A stretch of DNA of 64,000 bases from an uncultured Verrucomicrobia subdivision 3 bacterium (GTDB taxonomy: Bacteria > Verrucomicrobiota > Verrucomicrobiia > Limisphaerales > UBA11358). Below are positions 8,449-17,826 of the stretch, one piece after another (position 1 is the first letter of the stretch; every line of letters starts with the position of its first letter). A model generated the notes under the pieces. The model saw nothing but the letters and a program-made list of their open reading frames with translations, was not told where the DNA came from and searched no databases. The DNA is taken from the NCBI GenBank assembly GCA_903922735.1, contig CAIXUZ010000040.1, forward strand, positions 1 to 64,000. The letters are read 5' to 3'. The translations under genes and the position numbers were made by a program.

Positions 8449-10707
8449 ATGAAAAAAACTCTGGCATTTCTGGCCTTTTTGGCACCGGCAGCGCTTTACG
8501 CGGCGCAAATTGAGAACAAAATCCTGACGGTCAAATTTGACGACGCAACCCAAACGTTTTCCGTCGCCAGTCGCGAGACCGGAAGAACATTTGTGGCCAG
8601 CGCCAGGCTGGAAGGCGGAGCCGCATCGGCGAACACCGGACGCCGGGAAATAATCATCGCCCAGGCCGGCGGCAGCACCGTGACCCTTGAGTTGCGCGGT
8701 AACGAGCCTTTCCTTTTTATCACCAGGGAGCTTCGCAACGCCGACATAAACACGGTGGATATTCGGCGCGTCACGCCGATTTCATTTACGGTGGGGTTGG
8801 AAGCGCCGGCGGAGAATCTCCGCACGCTGGGTACCGGCGGCCTGCTGGCGCCGGATAAAAATCCCGGCAGCTATCTTTTTCTGGCCTGCGCCGATCCCGC
8901 CACGCGCCACGGGGTGGTCGCCGGCTGGCTCACGGAAGACCGCGGCAGCGGCGTTTTCTTTTCCAGTGTGACCAATGGTCGGGTGCAGGTCACCGCGCGG
9001 ATTGACTACGGCCATTTGCGGATTCCCCCCGGCAATTCCGCCGTGCTCGAAACGCTCGTCCTCGGCTATTTCGACGACGCGCGCCTCGGCCTGGAGCAAT
9101 ACGCCGATGCCATCAGGAAACAATACAACATCCATCTGCGCGAGCCGTCCGCGGTTTATTGTTCCTGGTATGCGGAAAAACACGGCCAGGCGGGTGATGA
9201 GAAGTCCACGGTGGAACTGGCGAAGTTCGTGGCGAAGGAACTCAAGCCGTTCGGCCTCGGCGTCGTGCAGATTGACGATGAATGGCAGGATGGACCCAAG
9301 CCCAACGGGCCGCGCCGCGGCTTTGATCGAGTCCGGACGAACGGCCCTTACGCGCACGGCATCGCGCCCGTGGCGGCCGCCGTGGAAAAGGAAGGATTGA
9401 CGTTCGGCTTGTGGTGGCTGCCGTTCGCGCGCAATTATCAGGATCCGGAATACCAGGACCGGCAGGATTGGTTCGTGAAGCGCGACAACGGCAAGCCTTT
9501 CGACACTGCTTGGGGTGGCACCTGTCTCGACCTCACGCATCCCGATGTGCAGGCGCAGCTCACGCGCATCGCCAGGCTTTACCGGCATGACTGGGGCGTG
9601 AAGTATTACAAAATGGACGGCCTATGGACCGGCGCGGCGTGCGAGCAGATTTACGTCAATGATGGTTACAAGGACGACCACTTTGGTAACAATCAGCCGT
9701 TCCACAATCCGCTCGTCAGCAACGTTGAATCCTATCGCAATGGCCTGAAGCTCCTCCGCCTGGCCGCTGGCGACGATGTGTTTTTCTCGGGCTGCTGCAT
9801 CGCCCAGAACATGCGCGAACTGTCCGCCATTGGCCTGGTGGATTCCATGCGCATCGGCCCTGATTATAACGCCGACAAGCAGGGTATCCGGACCGGACCG
9901 ATTCGCGGCTCGCGGCTTTATTTCCTGAACGGTCGCGTCTGGTGGAACGACCCCGATCCCGCAAAAGTCCGGGCATCGCACGCCGCCAGCAGCGCCGATG
10001 CCGCCGCGACGGGCGCCGTGACGCTGGAGGCGGCGCGACTCGGCGCGTCGTGGGTCGCCATCGCCGGACAATTTTTTCTCGTCAGCGACTGGCTGCCCGA
10101 TCTGCCCGCCGGGCGGCTCGACGTGCTGAAGCGCACAGTGCAGATGCACCATGCCACCGCGCGGCCGGTGGATTATTTCGACAATTTTCTGCCGACGACC
10201 TGGCTGGTCACCGCGACCAATGGCACGGTCCGCCGTGATGTCATTGGATTGTTTAACTGGAATACCAATACGCAAACGCTCGGCGCTACGCTCGGCAAAT
10301 CCGGTCTGGATCCGGCCAGGACATATTACGCTTTTGACTTCTGGGGCAACTCGCTGTTGCCGGACATCACGAACAGCTTTGCTTACGCTGTGCCTCCGAC
10401 TTCCTGCAAAATCATTGCCGTGCGCGCGGCTGAATGTCATCCGGTTTTGTTGAGCACATCGCGCCACGTCACGCAAGGCATCGTGGATGTCACCGGCGAA
10501 AAATGGTCCGGCAACACGCTTTCCGGTGTCTCGCAAGTCATCGCGGGCGATGCCTACGAACTGCGCATCCGCGTTCCCGCCGGCTGGAAGTTTGACTCGG
10601 CCAGCGCCCCGGCAACTGAAAGTCCCGGCCTCGTGCGCATCACGCTGCGATCCGACAAAACGCAAAAAATGAAATGGTCAGCCAGTTTTCGCCCTCTACC
10701 CAACTAA
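8449..10707 (+). CDS. Secreted GH36-type (clan GH-D) alpha-galactosidase or alpha-N-acetylgalactosaminidase
   Basis: A 752-residue protein with a signal peptide (MKKTLAFLAFLAPAALYAA), an N-terminal beta-sandwich to about residue 230 and a TIM barrel. The segment GVKYYKMDG carries the likely nucleophile Asp about 390, and DSMRIGPD the likely acid/base Asp about 472, both in clan GH-D positions. VVQIDDEWQ and FGLWWLPFAR are typical barrel strands. A C-terminal beta domain closes the protein. The hexosamine neighbourhood favours alpha-GalNAc or alpha-Gal removal; substrate cannot be read from sequence alone. It ends the closely spaced run of genes that starts at base 1. Confidence 0.82.
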   Translation: MKKTLAFLAFLAPAALYAAQIENKILTVKFDDATQTFSVASRETGRTFVASARLEGGAASANTGRREIIIAQAGGSTVTLELRGNEPFLFITRELRNADINTVDIRRVTPISFTVGLEAPAENLRTLGTGGLLAPDKNPGSYLFLACADPATRHGVVAGWLTEDRGSGVFFSSVTNGRVQVTARIDYGHLRIPPGNSAVLETLVLGYFDDARLGLEQYADAIRKQYNIHLREPSAVYCSWYAEKHGQAGDEKSTVELAKFVAKELKPFGLGVVQIDDEWQDGPKPNGPRRGFDRVRTNGPYAHGIAPVAAAVEKEGLTFGLWWLPFARNYQDPEYQDRQDWFVKRDNGKPFDTAWGGTCLDLTHPDVQAQLTRIARLYRHDWGVKYYKMDGLWTGAACEQIYVNDGYKDDHFGNNQPFHNPLVSNVESYRNGLKLLRLAAGDDVFFSGCCIAQNMRELSAIGLVDSMRIGPDYNADKQGIRTGPIRGSRLYFLNGRVWWNDPDPAKVRASHAASSADAAATGAVTLEAARLGASWVAIAGQFFLVSDWLPDLPAGRLDVLKRTVQMHHATARPVDYFDNFLPTTWLVTATNGTVRRDVIGLFNWNTNTQTLGATLGKSGLDPARTYYAFDFWGNSLLPDITNSFAYAVPPTSCKIIAVRAAECHPVLLSTSRHVTQGIVDVTGEKWSGNTLSGVSQVIAGDAYELRIRVPAGWKFDSASAPATESPGLVRITLRSDKTQKMKWSASFRPLPN

Positions 10708-10746
10708 ATACCTTGCAGGGGTGAATCAAAACTGTTTTATCAATTT

Positions 10747-11664
10747 ATGAAAATCCTCGTCACCGGCGGCGCCGGCTTTATCGGCAGCCACATCGTGGAG
10801 CACTTCCAGGGCAAGGCCGAGGTGCGCGTGCTGGACAATCTGCGCTCCGGTTTCAAACGCAATCTCGCTGGGTACCAACACGAGTTTATCGAGGCTTCGA
10901 TTTTGGATCGTGACGCCGTGCGCAAAGCGGTTCAAGGCGTGGATTACGTTTTTCATTTGGCCGCTATGATCAGTGTGCCGGAATCCATGGCCAAGCCGGT
11001 GGAATGCAATGAACTCAACACCACCGGCACCCTGGTCGTGCTGGAGGAGGCGGCTCGGGCCGGCGTGAAGAAACTCGTCTTGAGTTCGTCCGCCGCGATC
11101 TACGGCGACAATCCTGTGGTCCCGAAAGTTGAGACGATGTTTCCCGAGCCGAAAAGTCCCTACGCCATCACCAAGCTCGATGGCGAGTATTACTGCAAAA
11201 TGTTTGCGGATGCAGGCCGGTTGCCGACCGCTTGCCTGCGTTACTTCAATGTCTTTGGCCCGCGCCAGGATCCGAAGAGCCAGTATGCCGCCGCCGTGCC
11301 CATCTTCATTGATCGCGCGGTGAAGCACCTGCCGATCACGATTTATGGCGAAGGCGACCAGACGCGGGATTTTATTTTCGTGAAAGATATTGCGGCGGCG
11401 AACGCCTTTTTCGCCACGCAATCCAAAGCCACCGGTGTGTTCAATGTGGCCTATGGCCGGCGCATCACCATCAAAGAACTGGCGACCACGATCGTGCAGT
11501 TGACGGGTTCGCGCTCGGAAATCAAACACGCCTCGGAACGGGCGGGCGATGTGAAACATTCCCTGGCGGCGATTGATCGGCTGCGGGCGGCCGGGTTCAC
11601 GCCGACGAGCAATTTTGCCAACGGGCTGTCCGCGACGATTCGGTTTTTCCAAAACCAAGCTTAA
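10747..11664 (+). CDS. NAD-dependent UDP-sugar 4-epimerase (GalE/WbpP-like)
   Basis: Extended short-chain dehydrogenase of 305 residues. It opens with the Rossmann motif VTGGAGFIGSH, has the LSSSAAIYGD strand carrying the catalytic Ser, and the YAITKLDGE segment carrying the YxxxK pair. RYFNVFGPRQ is the substrate-loop signature seen in WbpP-type UDP-GlcNAc and UDP-Glc 4-epimerases. Placed after the NahK-type kinase and the GH36 gene, a role in interconverting UDP-GalNAc and UDP-GlcNAc or the UDP-Gal pair is plausible. A separate role in surface polysaccharide synthesis is the main alternative. Confidence 0.85.
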   Translation: MKILVTGGAGFIGSHIVEHFQGKAEVRVLDNLRSGFKRNLAGYQHEFIEASILDRDAVRKAVQGVDYVFHLAAMISVPESMAKPVECNELNTTGTLVVLEEAARAGVKKLVLSSSAAIYGDNPVVPKVETMFPEPKSPYAITKLDGEYYCKMFADAGRLPTACLRYFNVFGPRQDPKSQYAAAVPIFIDRAVKHLPITIYGEGDQTRDFIFVKDIAAANAFFATQSKATGVFNVAYGRRITIKELATTIVQLTGSRSEIKHASERAGDVKHSLAAIDRLRAAGFTPTSNFANGLSATIRFFQNQA

Positions 11665-11808
11665 GTTAAGAACTTACAGATCAGGATTAAAACCTGACCA
11701 AGAAGGCGGCATCATAAAACACCTCATCATTATTCTCACCGTTTTGACGCGGGCACCGCTGGCCGGGCCTTGCTGGAAGGCCCAATCTTTGGAAAACTGT
11801 GGCCATTT

Positions 11809-14037
11809 ATGAAACCCCATATCGCTCTGGCTTCGCTGCTGGCCGTGACGGCCATACTGCCTAATCTGGGTCGCGCCGCCGGATCACTCGAACCCCAGAC
11901 CGCCGGCGCTCAAGGAACTCCGTTGTTCATGACGCATCATGCACCTCCGGGGGCTTGGTCGAGTTTCACCTTTGGCCAGCCGGGGATGGGTGTGGGTATT
12001 GACCACGAATTGCTCAAAGTGGACCCCACCGGCGATCTGCTCGTCGCCATCAGCCGGGGAAGCAATAATGTCCGGGTGATGCCTTTCATCAACGGATTAA
12101 AGACTGAGGATTACGAAGGCAAAGCCGCCGGTGGTGTCCAGCCGTCCGCCTATCGTCGCTGGAAAATTATTTCTCCGCAACAGTTGCAGCGGCAACTGAC
12201 TCCGGGCGTGGATGAATTCACCGGCGGCGATTTGCGCCTGCGCGTTTACAGCCCGCGGTTTGACCTGCCGGATCCGCAAACCGGTGCGGCCATGAAAGAC
12301 GCGATCTGCCCGGCCGTGCTGGTGGAAGTGGAAGTGGATAATACCCATTCCGATCAACCGGCGAATGGTTTCTTTGGCTTGGCTTATCAGGGAGCGGGGA
12401 GAATCCGGCCATTGGATTGGAGCAGCGATGGGCAGCTTTGCGGCATTGCCTTCGGTGGGAAATGGGCGATTGCCGCCAAAGCCAAATCCCGGGAGGTGTT
12501 TACCGTGCGTTCTTATTCAATTGCTTCCAATGTTGAAAACGGCCAGCCGGTCATCCATCCGAGCGGGAGCGAAGGCGGCATCCTCTTTACCGTGCCGGCC
12601 GGAAAACGTTCCACGCTGGTCTGCGCGATTGGCTTTTATCATCCTGGTGATGCGACCCAGGGTATCGCCTGCCGCTATGCTTACACCGGTGATTTTGCCG
12701 ATGTGGAGGGGGTTTGTCGGTATGCGTTGGATAACGCCGGGCGCATCAAGGCCGCCGCTACGGCCTTTGACCGGAATGCCGCAAGTGGCGGCGCGACGGA
12801 ACAGCGCAGGCAACTGCTCGCGCAGGCATCGCAAGCCTATTACGCCAATTCCTCGCTGCTGCGCGATGCCGGTGGCCGCCTCTACTGGAGCGTCTGCGAG
12901 GGGCAGTTTGCCTGGCGCAACACGCTGGACCTGGCCGCCGATCAGCTGGCGTTCGAATTGTGGCGGCATCCGTGGATTTCGCGGAACGTGATGGATCTTT
13001 TTTTCGACCGCTATAGTTATCACGATCAGGTGCGCTTTCCGGATCACCCGGATGAGAAGCACCCGGGCGGGCTTTCTTTCACCCATGATCAGGGGAATTA
13101 TACCACTTACTCGCCGGCGGGCAGCAGCGCTTACGAACTGCCCGGGCGCAACGGCGTGTATTCATTCATGACCACCGAGCAACTGCTCAATGGCATCTAC
13201 TGCGCCGCCGCTTACGCCATTGCTACCGGCGATCATCAGTGGGCGGAACGGCGGGTCAAAACCGCCGGGGAATTGTTGAGCAGCTTGGAAAACCGCGCCC
13301 ATTATGATCCCGCGCAGCGCGAAGGCCTGTTGCAGGGTGAGACCGACCGCGTGGCCGCCGGGGCGGAAATCACAACCTACGATGCGCTGGACCATTCGCT
13401 GAAAAACTCGCGCGGGAACATTTATGTCGCGGTGAAAACATGGTGTGCCGCTTTGATGTTGGGCGACCTGCTGGAACTCGGGGGCGATAAAAAGCGGGCC
13501 GAGGCGGCGCGGGGTTTTGCCAAAAAGACGGCGGCCAGCGTGTTGAAGAAATTCGACCAAGACAAACAAAGGTTCCCGGCCAATCTTTACACGGGAGGTT
13601 CCAGTCATGTGATGGCGGCCATCGAGCCGCTGGCAGTGCCGCTTTACTGTGGCATGGAAACGAAATTGGTCGCATTTCCTGAATTGATCAACGCCCTGCG
13701 AGCCCATGAACGCAGCGGATTGCAGAAAGGCGTTTGCCTGGATGCGGTCAGTGGCGGTTTGCGGCTTTCCAGCAGCAGCCTCAACACTTGGCCCTCCAAA
13801 GTGGCGCTGGCGTTGGTGGTGGTCGAGTGGTTGGAAGGTAAACCAATCGAGCAGGTCTGCCCGTCGGCCATGGACGCCTTGGCGGCCTGGATGCAAACAT
13901 CGGCAGCCAAAGTCACCGTGTCTGATCAGATCCAGGCCGACACGGGCAGCGTCATTGGCGGGTCGTATTACCCGCGCTGCGTGACCGTGTCGCCGATGTT
14001 GGGAGGAGCAGCAGGAAAAGCCAATCGTATCAAATGA
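11809..14037 (+). CDS. Secreted GH52-family glycosidase (beta-xylosidase-like)
   Basis: A 742-residue protein; the ATG at 11809 is chosen because it opens a signal peptide (MKPHIALASLLAVTAILP), whereas the ATG at 11770 adds 13 residues before it. The body aligns by eye with Geobacillus GH52 beta-xylosidase along its length: THHAPPGAWSSFTFG at the start, CEGQFAWRNTLDL with the likely nucleophile Glu about 364, DRYSYHDQVRFP, GGLSFTHDQG and GAEITTYDALDHSL with the likely acid/base Asp about 525. GH52 is a small family best known from Firmicutes, where the enzyme is cytosolic; a secreted verrucomicrobial member may have another substrate. Confidence 0.82.
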   Translation: MKPHIALASLLAVTAILPNLGRAAGSLEPQTAGAQGTPLFMTHHAPPGAWSSFTFGQPGMGVGIDHELLKVDPTGDLLVAISRGSNNVRVMPFINGLKTEDYEGKAAGGVQPSAYRRWKIISPQQLQRQLTPGVDEFTGGDLRLRVYSPRFDLPDPQTGAAMKDAICPAVLVEVEVDNTHSDQPANGFFGLAYQGAGRIRPLDWSSDGQLCGIAFGGKWAIAAKAKSREVFTVRSYSIASNVENGQPVIHPSGSEGGILFTVPAGKRSTLVCAIGFYHPGDATQGIACRYAYTGDFADVEGVCRYALDNAGRIKAAATAFDRNAASGGATEQRRQLLAQASQAYYANSSLLRDAGGRLYWSVCEGQFAWRNTLDLAADQLAFELWRHPWISRNVMDLFFDRYSYHDQVRFPDHPDEKHPGGLSFTHDQGNYTTYSPAGSSAYELPGRNGVYSFMTTEQLLNGIYCAAAYAIATGDHQWAERRVKTAGELLSSLENRAHYDPAQREGLLQGETDRVAAGAEITTYDALDHSLKNSRGNIYVAVKTWCAALMLGDLLELGGDKKRAEAARGFAKKTAASVLKKFDQDKQRFPANLYTGGSSHVMAAIEPLAVPLYCGMETKLVAFPELINALRAHERSGLQKGVCLDAVSGGLRLSSSSLNTWPSKVALALVVVEWLEGKPIEQVCPSAMDALAAWMQTSAAKVTVSDQIQADTGSVIGGSYYPRCVTVSPMLGGAAGKANRIK

Positions 14038-14047
14038 TACTCTGTAG

Positions 14048-14089
14048 TTGTAGTGTCGAGCCTGTGGCTCGACCGCAACGTGGCCAACC
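14048..14089. repeat. 42-bp hairpin repeat, copy 1
   Basis: An intergenic element containing a 7-bp perfect stem (GTCGAGC / GCTCGAC) with a five-base loop. A second copy lies at 17682-17723 and differs at two positions, one of which breaks the stem. It lies between the GH52 gene and the 968-residue gene. It looks like a member of a dispersed REP-like family; it has no T-run, so it is not an obvious terminator. Confidence 0.7.
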
Positions 14090-14157
14090 TTCGAATTTCG
14101 GCCACTGGCCGGCAACTGCACCTCACCGATCTCAGCGATGTGGTCTGACCTAAATAA

Positions 14158-17064
14158 ATGAAACAAATGAAAACACTTCTTTCTATCCTGCTGCTGGCTC
14201 TCGCCGGCGCCGTGGCGGCGGCTGACCTGGCTTTCGACTGGCCGCGCGACCAGGCGCTGGCGAACCCGTGGCGGCACAAGGAGAACGCCACGCTCGAACC
14301 GCAACCGGCCGACGGCGCGCACACCGGCGTCCAGCGCTGGCGGAGCGGGTTTGCGCCATTCGAGTTCACCTGGGCAGATCTGCCTTTCAAGCAGCCGCTG
14401 GATCTGGCTGCCGCCGACCGCATCCGCTATTGGGTCAAGGGCGACGGCAGCGGCCATCGCTTGCAGTTGCAGCTCGGCGCGCCGGGGTTGCCAGGGCGCG
14501 GCACATTTTATTATATAAACACCGCCGAAGCTGTGACGCTCAACTTCACCGGCTGGCGCGAGTGCAAGGCTTCGCTGACGAATTTTATCACCCCCGCCGG
14601 TGGCGAACCGTTTCGCGACCTCGGTCAGATCATCTTCGCTCAGTTCATGATCACACGGCCAGCGCCTGGCGCGGCAACGCTGGACATCCAGCTCGGCGAC
14701 TTCCGCATCGAGCGCGACCCAGCCAAGCAGCAAATGATAGCAGCCCTTAGGGAAAAAATTTGGCTGGCCGAAGCTGAGCGCGTGCGACGGGAGGAACAGG
14801 AAGCCCGGCAGAACCGCACCGCTCTCAACGAAGTCGCCAAGACGCTGCCGGTCCTTCGCCAGCAAGTGGAATTATTGCCGTCGGAGCCCGCCGAGTCGGC
14901 GCGCAAACGCGCCGTGCTGTTGTGGCTGGTGGAGGATGCCGAGACTTCGGTTGCGGCTGGCGCAGGCACGACAGCGAAGGCGGCGCTTGATGATGTGCGG
15001 GCGATGCTTAATAAACCGCTGGGCACAGTGAAAGCGGCAGGTGCCGCGTTAATGCCGGCGATTTTAGAGACCAAGGGCAATCCTTATCTGGAGCCGATGC
15101 TGGCCGAAGCCAAACGCTGCCGCGACGTGAAGCAGCGTTTCCCCAAAGGCGAGGCCGGCTACCAGGCCATTGATAATTTCTGGCAGTTCGGCGGCTTTGG
15201 CGGCCGAACCTACATCATGACGTGGGCGGCGTGTCATCCGGACAGCCCGTTGCGGGGCGACCCCGCGCTGATCGCGCAGGCGATGCGGTGGATGCAGGGC
15301 GTGTTCCAGAACCATCGCGGCGGCGACCTCAATGTCGGGCGCACCGGCGGCAAGGGGATGCCGGGCCAGGACCCGAACATCAACCGCTTCTGCTACGTGC
15401 CGGCGTTCGAGGCGTATCTGCTGCTGCGCGAGACGTGGCCCGACCTCATCCCGCCGAGCAAACGCAAGGAATGGGAATCGTCGGCGCGGGCGGTGACGGA
15501 GTTCCAGCTGAAGTCTTACGGCGAGAAAGTGGACCGCCACGGTGCGGGTTGGTATCCGAACATGGATGTCCATTATCTGCTGCTGATGGAATTGGCCTCG
15601 CGTATTCTGAGCGAACCTCGCTGGCACGCCGAGGCCGAGCGGTTTCTGAAACTCATCGCCAACTCGCTCTATCCGGACGGCGCGTTCACCTATCTAGGCC
15701 GGCAGAATGAATGCTTCGGCTATCATGAGATCAATGTGACGCACCTCGCGCGCTACTGGCAATTGACCGGCAGCCGCGTGGCGCGCGACCTCGTGCTGGC
15801 GAGCGGACCGTATTACCCGAACAACGTCGAGCCGGGCGGCGTGCCGGAATATTACACCGATTGTTTCTGGAAACATTATTGGAGCAGCGCCTCGCCCATC
15901 GGCCCGGACATCGTGGCCTCGATGCTGCACACCTTCCAGCCCCGGGCGGTCGAACTCGCCGCGCAGAACCGCCGCGTCGCCAATGTTGAGCTGAAGTGGG
16001 GGAAGCCGTCCCATTACTACGGCATCTACGCAGCGACGCTCTGGAGCGATTTCCCCGAAGCGCCGCAGCGCGATGGTTACATTCTCTATGACCGTGACGT
16101 GCAAGGACCGCGCGGGCGGTTCGGCCATTGGTCGTTTGCCGGCACGACGCGCGACCCCGGCCCGGGCGCGCAAGGCAGGGACACGTTTGTTGGCGCCATG
16201 CTCACATCGAAGGAGGAGAAAAAGTATCCGCTCGACGCGGCGCTACAGGTCGCCACGAGCCAGTATCGGCTCCAGCCGGGCGGGCCGCGCCACAGTGCCT
16301 GCCGCTATCTTTCCGCCAGCGAAGAGAATGCCGTCACCGTCGCCCGGGATTTCGCGGCGCTGACGACGCGCTACCGCATCCAAAACGTCGCGTGGGGTGG
16401 CAAGTCCACCCTCGCCAACTGGGAAGGCCAGCAGGAGTGGCTCCAGACGCCCCAGCGCATCATCGGCATCCTCTCCCTCCGGCCGCTCGCGGACGAAAAG
16501 GCGTATTCCATCCACGGCCGCGTGCGGCTCGGCCAGAAGCTCGCCATCGAGAAGCTGGACGACGGCACGTTCCGCTACGGCGGCCTGCGGGTGCAACTTC
16601 ACGAGCACAACTATGCCGACGTCATCACCGAGCCCTCGGAAAACTACTGGCAGCAGTCCCCCGAACAATTCCACAGCACGGAGATCGTCCTGCGCGACGC
16701 GCCAAGCGTGAAATCCGGCGAGCAGTCACTGAAGACCTACGCCGCCGGCACGGAACAGTTCTTCACCGTCGAGGTGTCGCCTGGCGACCGCCTGCCCGCC
16801 GCGCAGGTGAAACGCCACGAACTTCCCGGCGGCCTGCGCGCGCTGGAAGTGGTGGCGGACGGCCAATGGTTCATGGTCATCCACAATCCGCAAAAAGCCG
16901 CGGCGACTGCGACCGTCGCGGCGCCCGGCGTTGGGAAAGTTTTCTGCTTTCAGGCCCGCGACGAAGTGTCCCATCCGACCGCTCTAAAGCTGCTTGATGG
17001 CAACATTCGCTGCCGCGTGCCGCCAAAGTCGCATATCGTGCTGAACGCAGAAATGAAACCGTGA
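14158..17064 (+). CDS. Large secreted putative polysaccharide lyase or glycosidase, family not recognised
   Basis: A 968-residue protein with a signal peptide (MKTLLSILLLALAGAVAAA). Residues about 25-200 read as a jelly-roll carbohydrate-binding module (RIRYWVKGDGSG, then strands to IQLGDFRIE). Residues 200-310 are helical and charged. From about 330 to 640 there are Trp/Tyr/His-rich helices (PNMDVHYLLLMELASR, YHEINVTHLARYWQLTG) that suggest an alpha/alpha toroid, and the remaining 300 residues look like a beta-sandwich. That layout is found in heparinase, chondroitin and alginate lyases, but I cannot assign a family. It follows the GH52 gene on the same strand and may form a small degradation unit with it. 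Confidence 0.55.
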   Translation: MKQMKTLLSILLLALAGAVAAADLAFDWPRDQALANPWRHKENATLEPQPADGAHTGVQRWRSGFAPFEFTWADLPFKQPLDLAAADRIRYWVKGDGSGHRLQLQLGAPGLPGRGTFYYINTAEAVTLNFTGWRECKASLTNFITPAGGEPFRDLGQIIFAQFMITRPAPGAATLDIQLGDFRIERDPAKQQMIAALREKIWLAEAERVRREEQEARQNRTALNEVAKTLPVLRQQVELLPSEPAESARKRAVLLWLVEDAETSVAAGAGTTAKAALDDVRAMLNKPLGTVKAAGAALMPAILETKGNPYLEPMLAEAKRCRDVKQRFPKGEAGYQAIDNFWQFGGFGGRTYIMTWAACHPDSPLRGDPALIAQAMRWMQGVFQNHRGGDLNVGRTGGKGMPGQDPNINRFCYVPAFEAYLLLRETWPDLIPPSKRKEWESSARAVTEFQLKSYGEKVDRHGAGWYPNMDVHYLLLMELASRILSEPRWHAEAERFLKLIANSLYPDGAFTYLGRQNECFGYHEINVTHLARYWQLTGSRVARDLVLASGPYYPNNVEPGGVPEYYTDCFWKHYWSSASPIGPDIVASMLHTFQPRAVELAAQNRRVANVELKWGKPSHYYGIYAATLWSDFPEAPQRDGYILYDRDVQGPRGRFGHWSFAGTTRDPGPGAQGRDTFVGAMLTSKEEKKYPLDAALQVATSQYRLQPGGPRHSACRYLSASEENAVTVARDFAALTTRYRIQNVAWGGKSTLANWEGQQEWLQTPQRIIGILSLRPLADEKAYSIHGRVRLGQKLAIEKLDDGTFRYGGLRVQLHEHNYADVITEPSENYWQQSPEQFHSTEIVLRDAPSVKSGEQSLKTYAAGTEQFFTVEVSPGDRLPAAQVKRHELPGGLRALEVVADGQWFMVIHNPQKAAATATVAAPGVGKVFCFQARDEVSHPTALKLLDGNIRCRVPPKSHIVLNAEMKP

Positions 17065-17169
17065 CACATTCGTTCGCCGCTTGAAGGGCTGACGCACATT
17101 TTTTATGTGTATCATCTGACGGTTGTAATGGGTCTTTATTTTGAACACTCCCTGCGGTGAAGTGGGAGC

Positions 17170-17238
17170 ATGACCCGCAAGTTGCGTGCTGAATGCAAAG
17201 GGGTAATTTATCCTGTGATGAATCGCGGGGAGCGCCGG
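17170..17238 (+). pseudogene. Relic of a REP-associated tyrosine transposase (RAYT), N-terminal end
   Basis: From the ATG at 17170 the frame reads MTRKLRAECKGVIYPVMNRG followed by ERR, which closely matches the conserved start of RAYT/Y1-type transposases (family pattern MxRxLRxExxGAxYHVMNRGxRR). Similarity stops there and the frame ends at 17289 after unrelated residues. The catalytic HUH and Tyr parts are gone. A purine-rich stretch (GTGGGAGC) just upstream looks like the original ribosome-binding site. RAYTs mobilise REP palindromes, and several such palindromes occur in this window. Confidence 0.7.
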
Positions 17239-17389
17239 CAACTGCGGAGCGCCGAGCACCGTCTCGGCCTGTTGTTAAGCAGGGCTTGATTTCCGCTTTC
17301 CGCTTTGCCTTCGGCCTCTTCGCGATCTTCGCGCGACCCATCCCGACTAAAAACTAACAACTAAAAATTAAAAACTCCCCCCTGAGTGT

Positions 17390-17432
17390 TGGTTGTTGAA
17401 TGTTTTCCATTTAAACTTTGCGCCTTTGCGTG
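17390..17432. repeat. Dispersed intergenic repeat also found upstream of ruvB
   Basis: The segment with TTGGTTGTTGAAT and CTTTGCGCCTTTGCGTG is similar to 20395-20438, just upstream of ruvB. The 3' half is nearly identical and the middle differs. It is a non-coding repeat of unknown role. Confidence 0.55.
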
Positions 17433-17681
17433 CGGTGCCGGTTCCGAGGTTCCACCCCCTATCACCTTCCCCGCGGATCCTGGATTCATGATAATTTCAC
17501 TGGACACATTCGTATAATATGCAACACTACACCTAGTTCGACGGGCCTCGGCTTGCCGCCAGCCGACAGTGTCTCTGAATCTGCTTTGCCGGTGGCGGGT
17601 GCGGTGTTCCGCGCGGCGTGCGTGACCGTTCTTTGACATCTGGATTTTGTCCCGCCACCCGCGCTGAAATCTCTGCCACCA

Positions 17682-17723
17682 TTGTAGTGTCGAGCCTGTG
17701 GCTCAACCGCAACGCGGCCAACC
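17682..17723. repeat. 42-bp hairpin repeat, copy 2
   Basis: Matches 14048-14089 at 40 of 42 positions. The change in the right arm (GCTCAAC instead of GCTCGAC) weakens the hairpin, so this copy looks decayed. Confidence 0.7.
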
Positions 17724-17804
17724 GGTGAACCCGCTCACCGGCTGGCCGCTGCACCGCGCTGCGCGCGGCAACGGGCTTGATGACATCGGCAACCGGACCA
17801 TGGT

Positions 17805-17826
17805 GGGGCGAGCGTCCCCGCGAGCC
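17805..17826. repeat. Short GC-rich REP-like palindrome
   Basis: GGGGCGAGCGTCCCCGCGAG and neighbouring bases form an imperfect palindrome of a type I associate with verrucomicrobial intergenic repeats. No other copy was found in the window, so support is limited. Confidence 0.35.
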
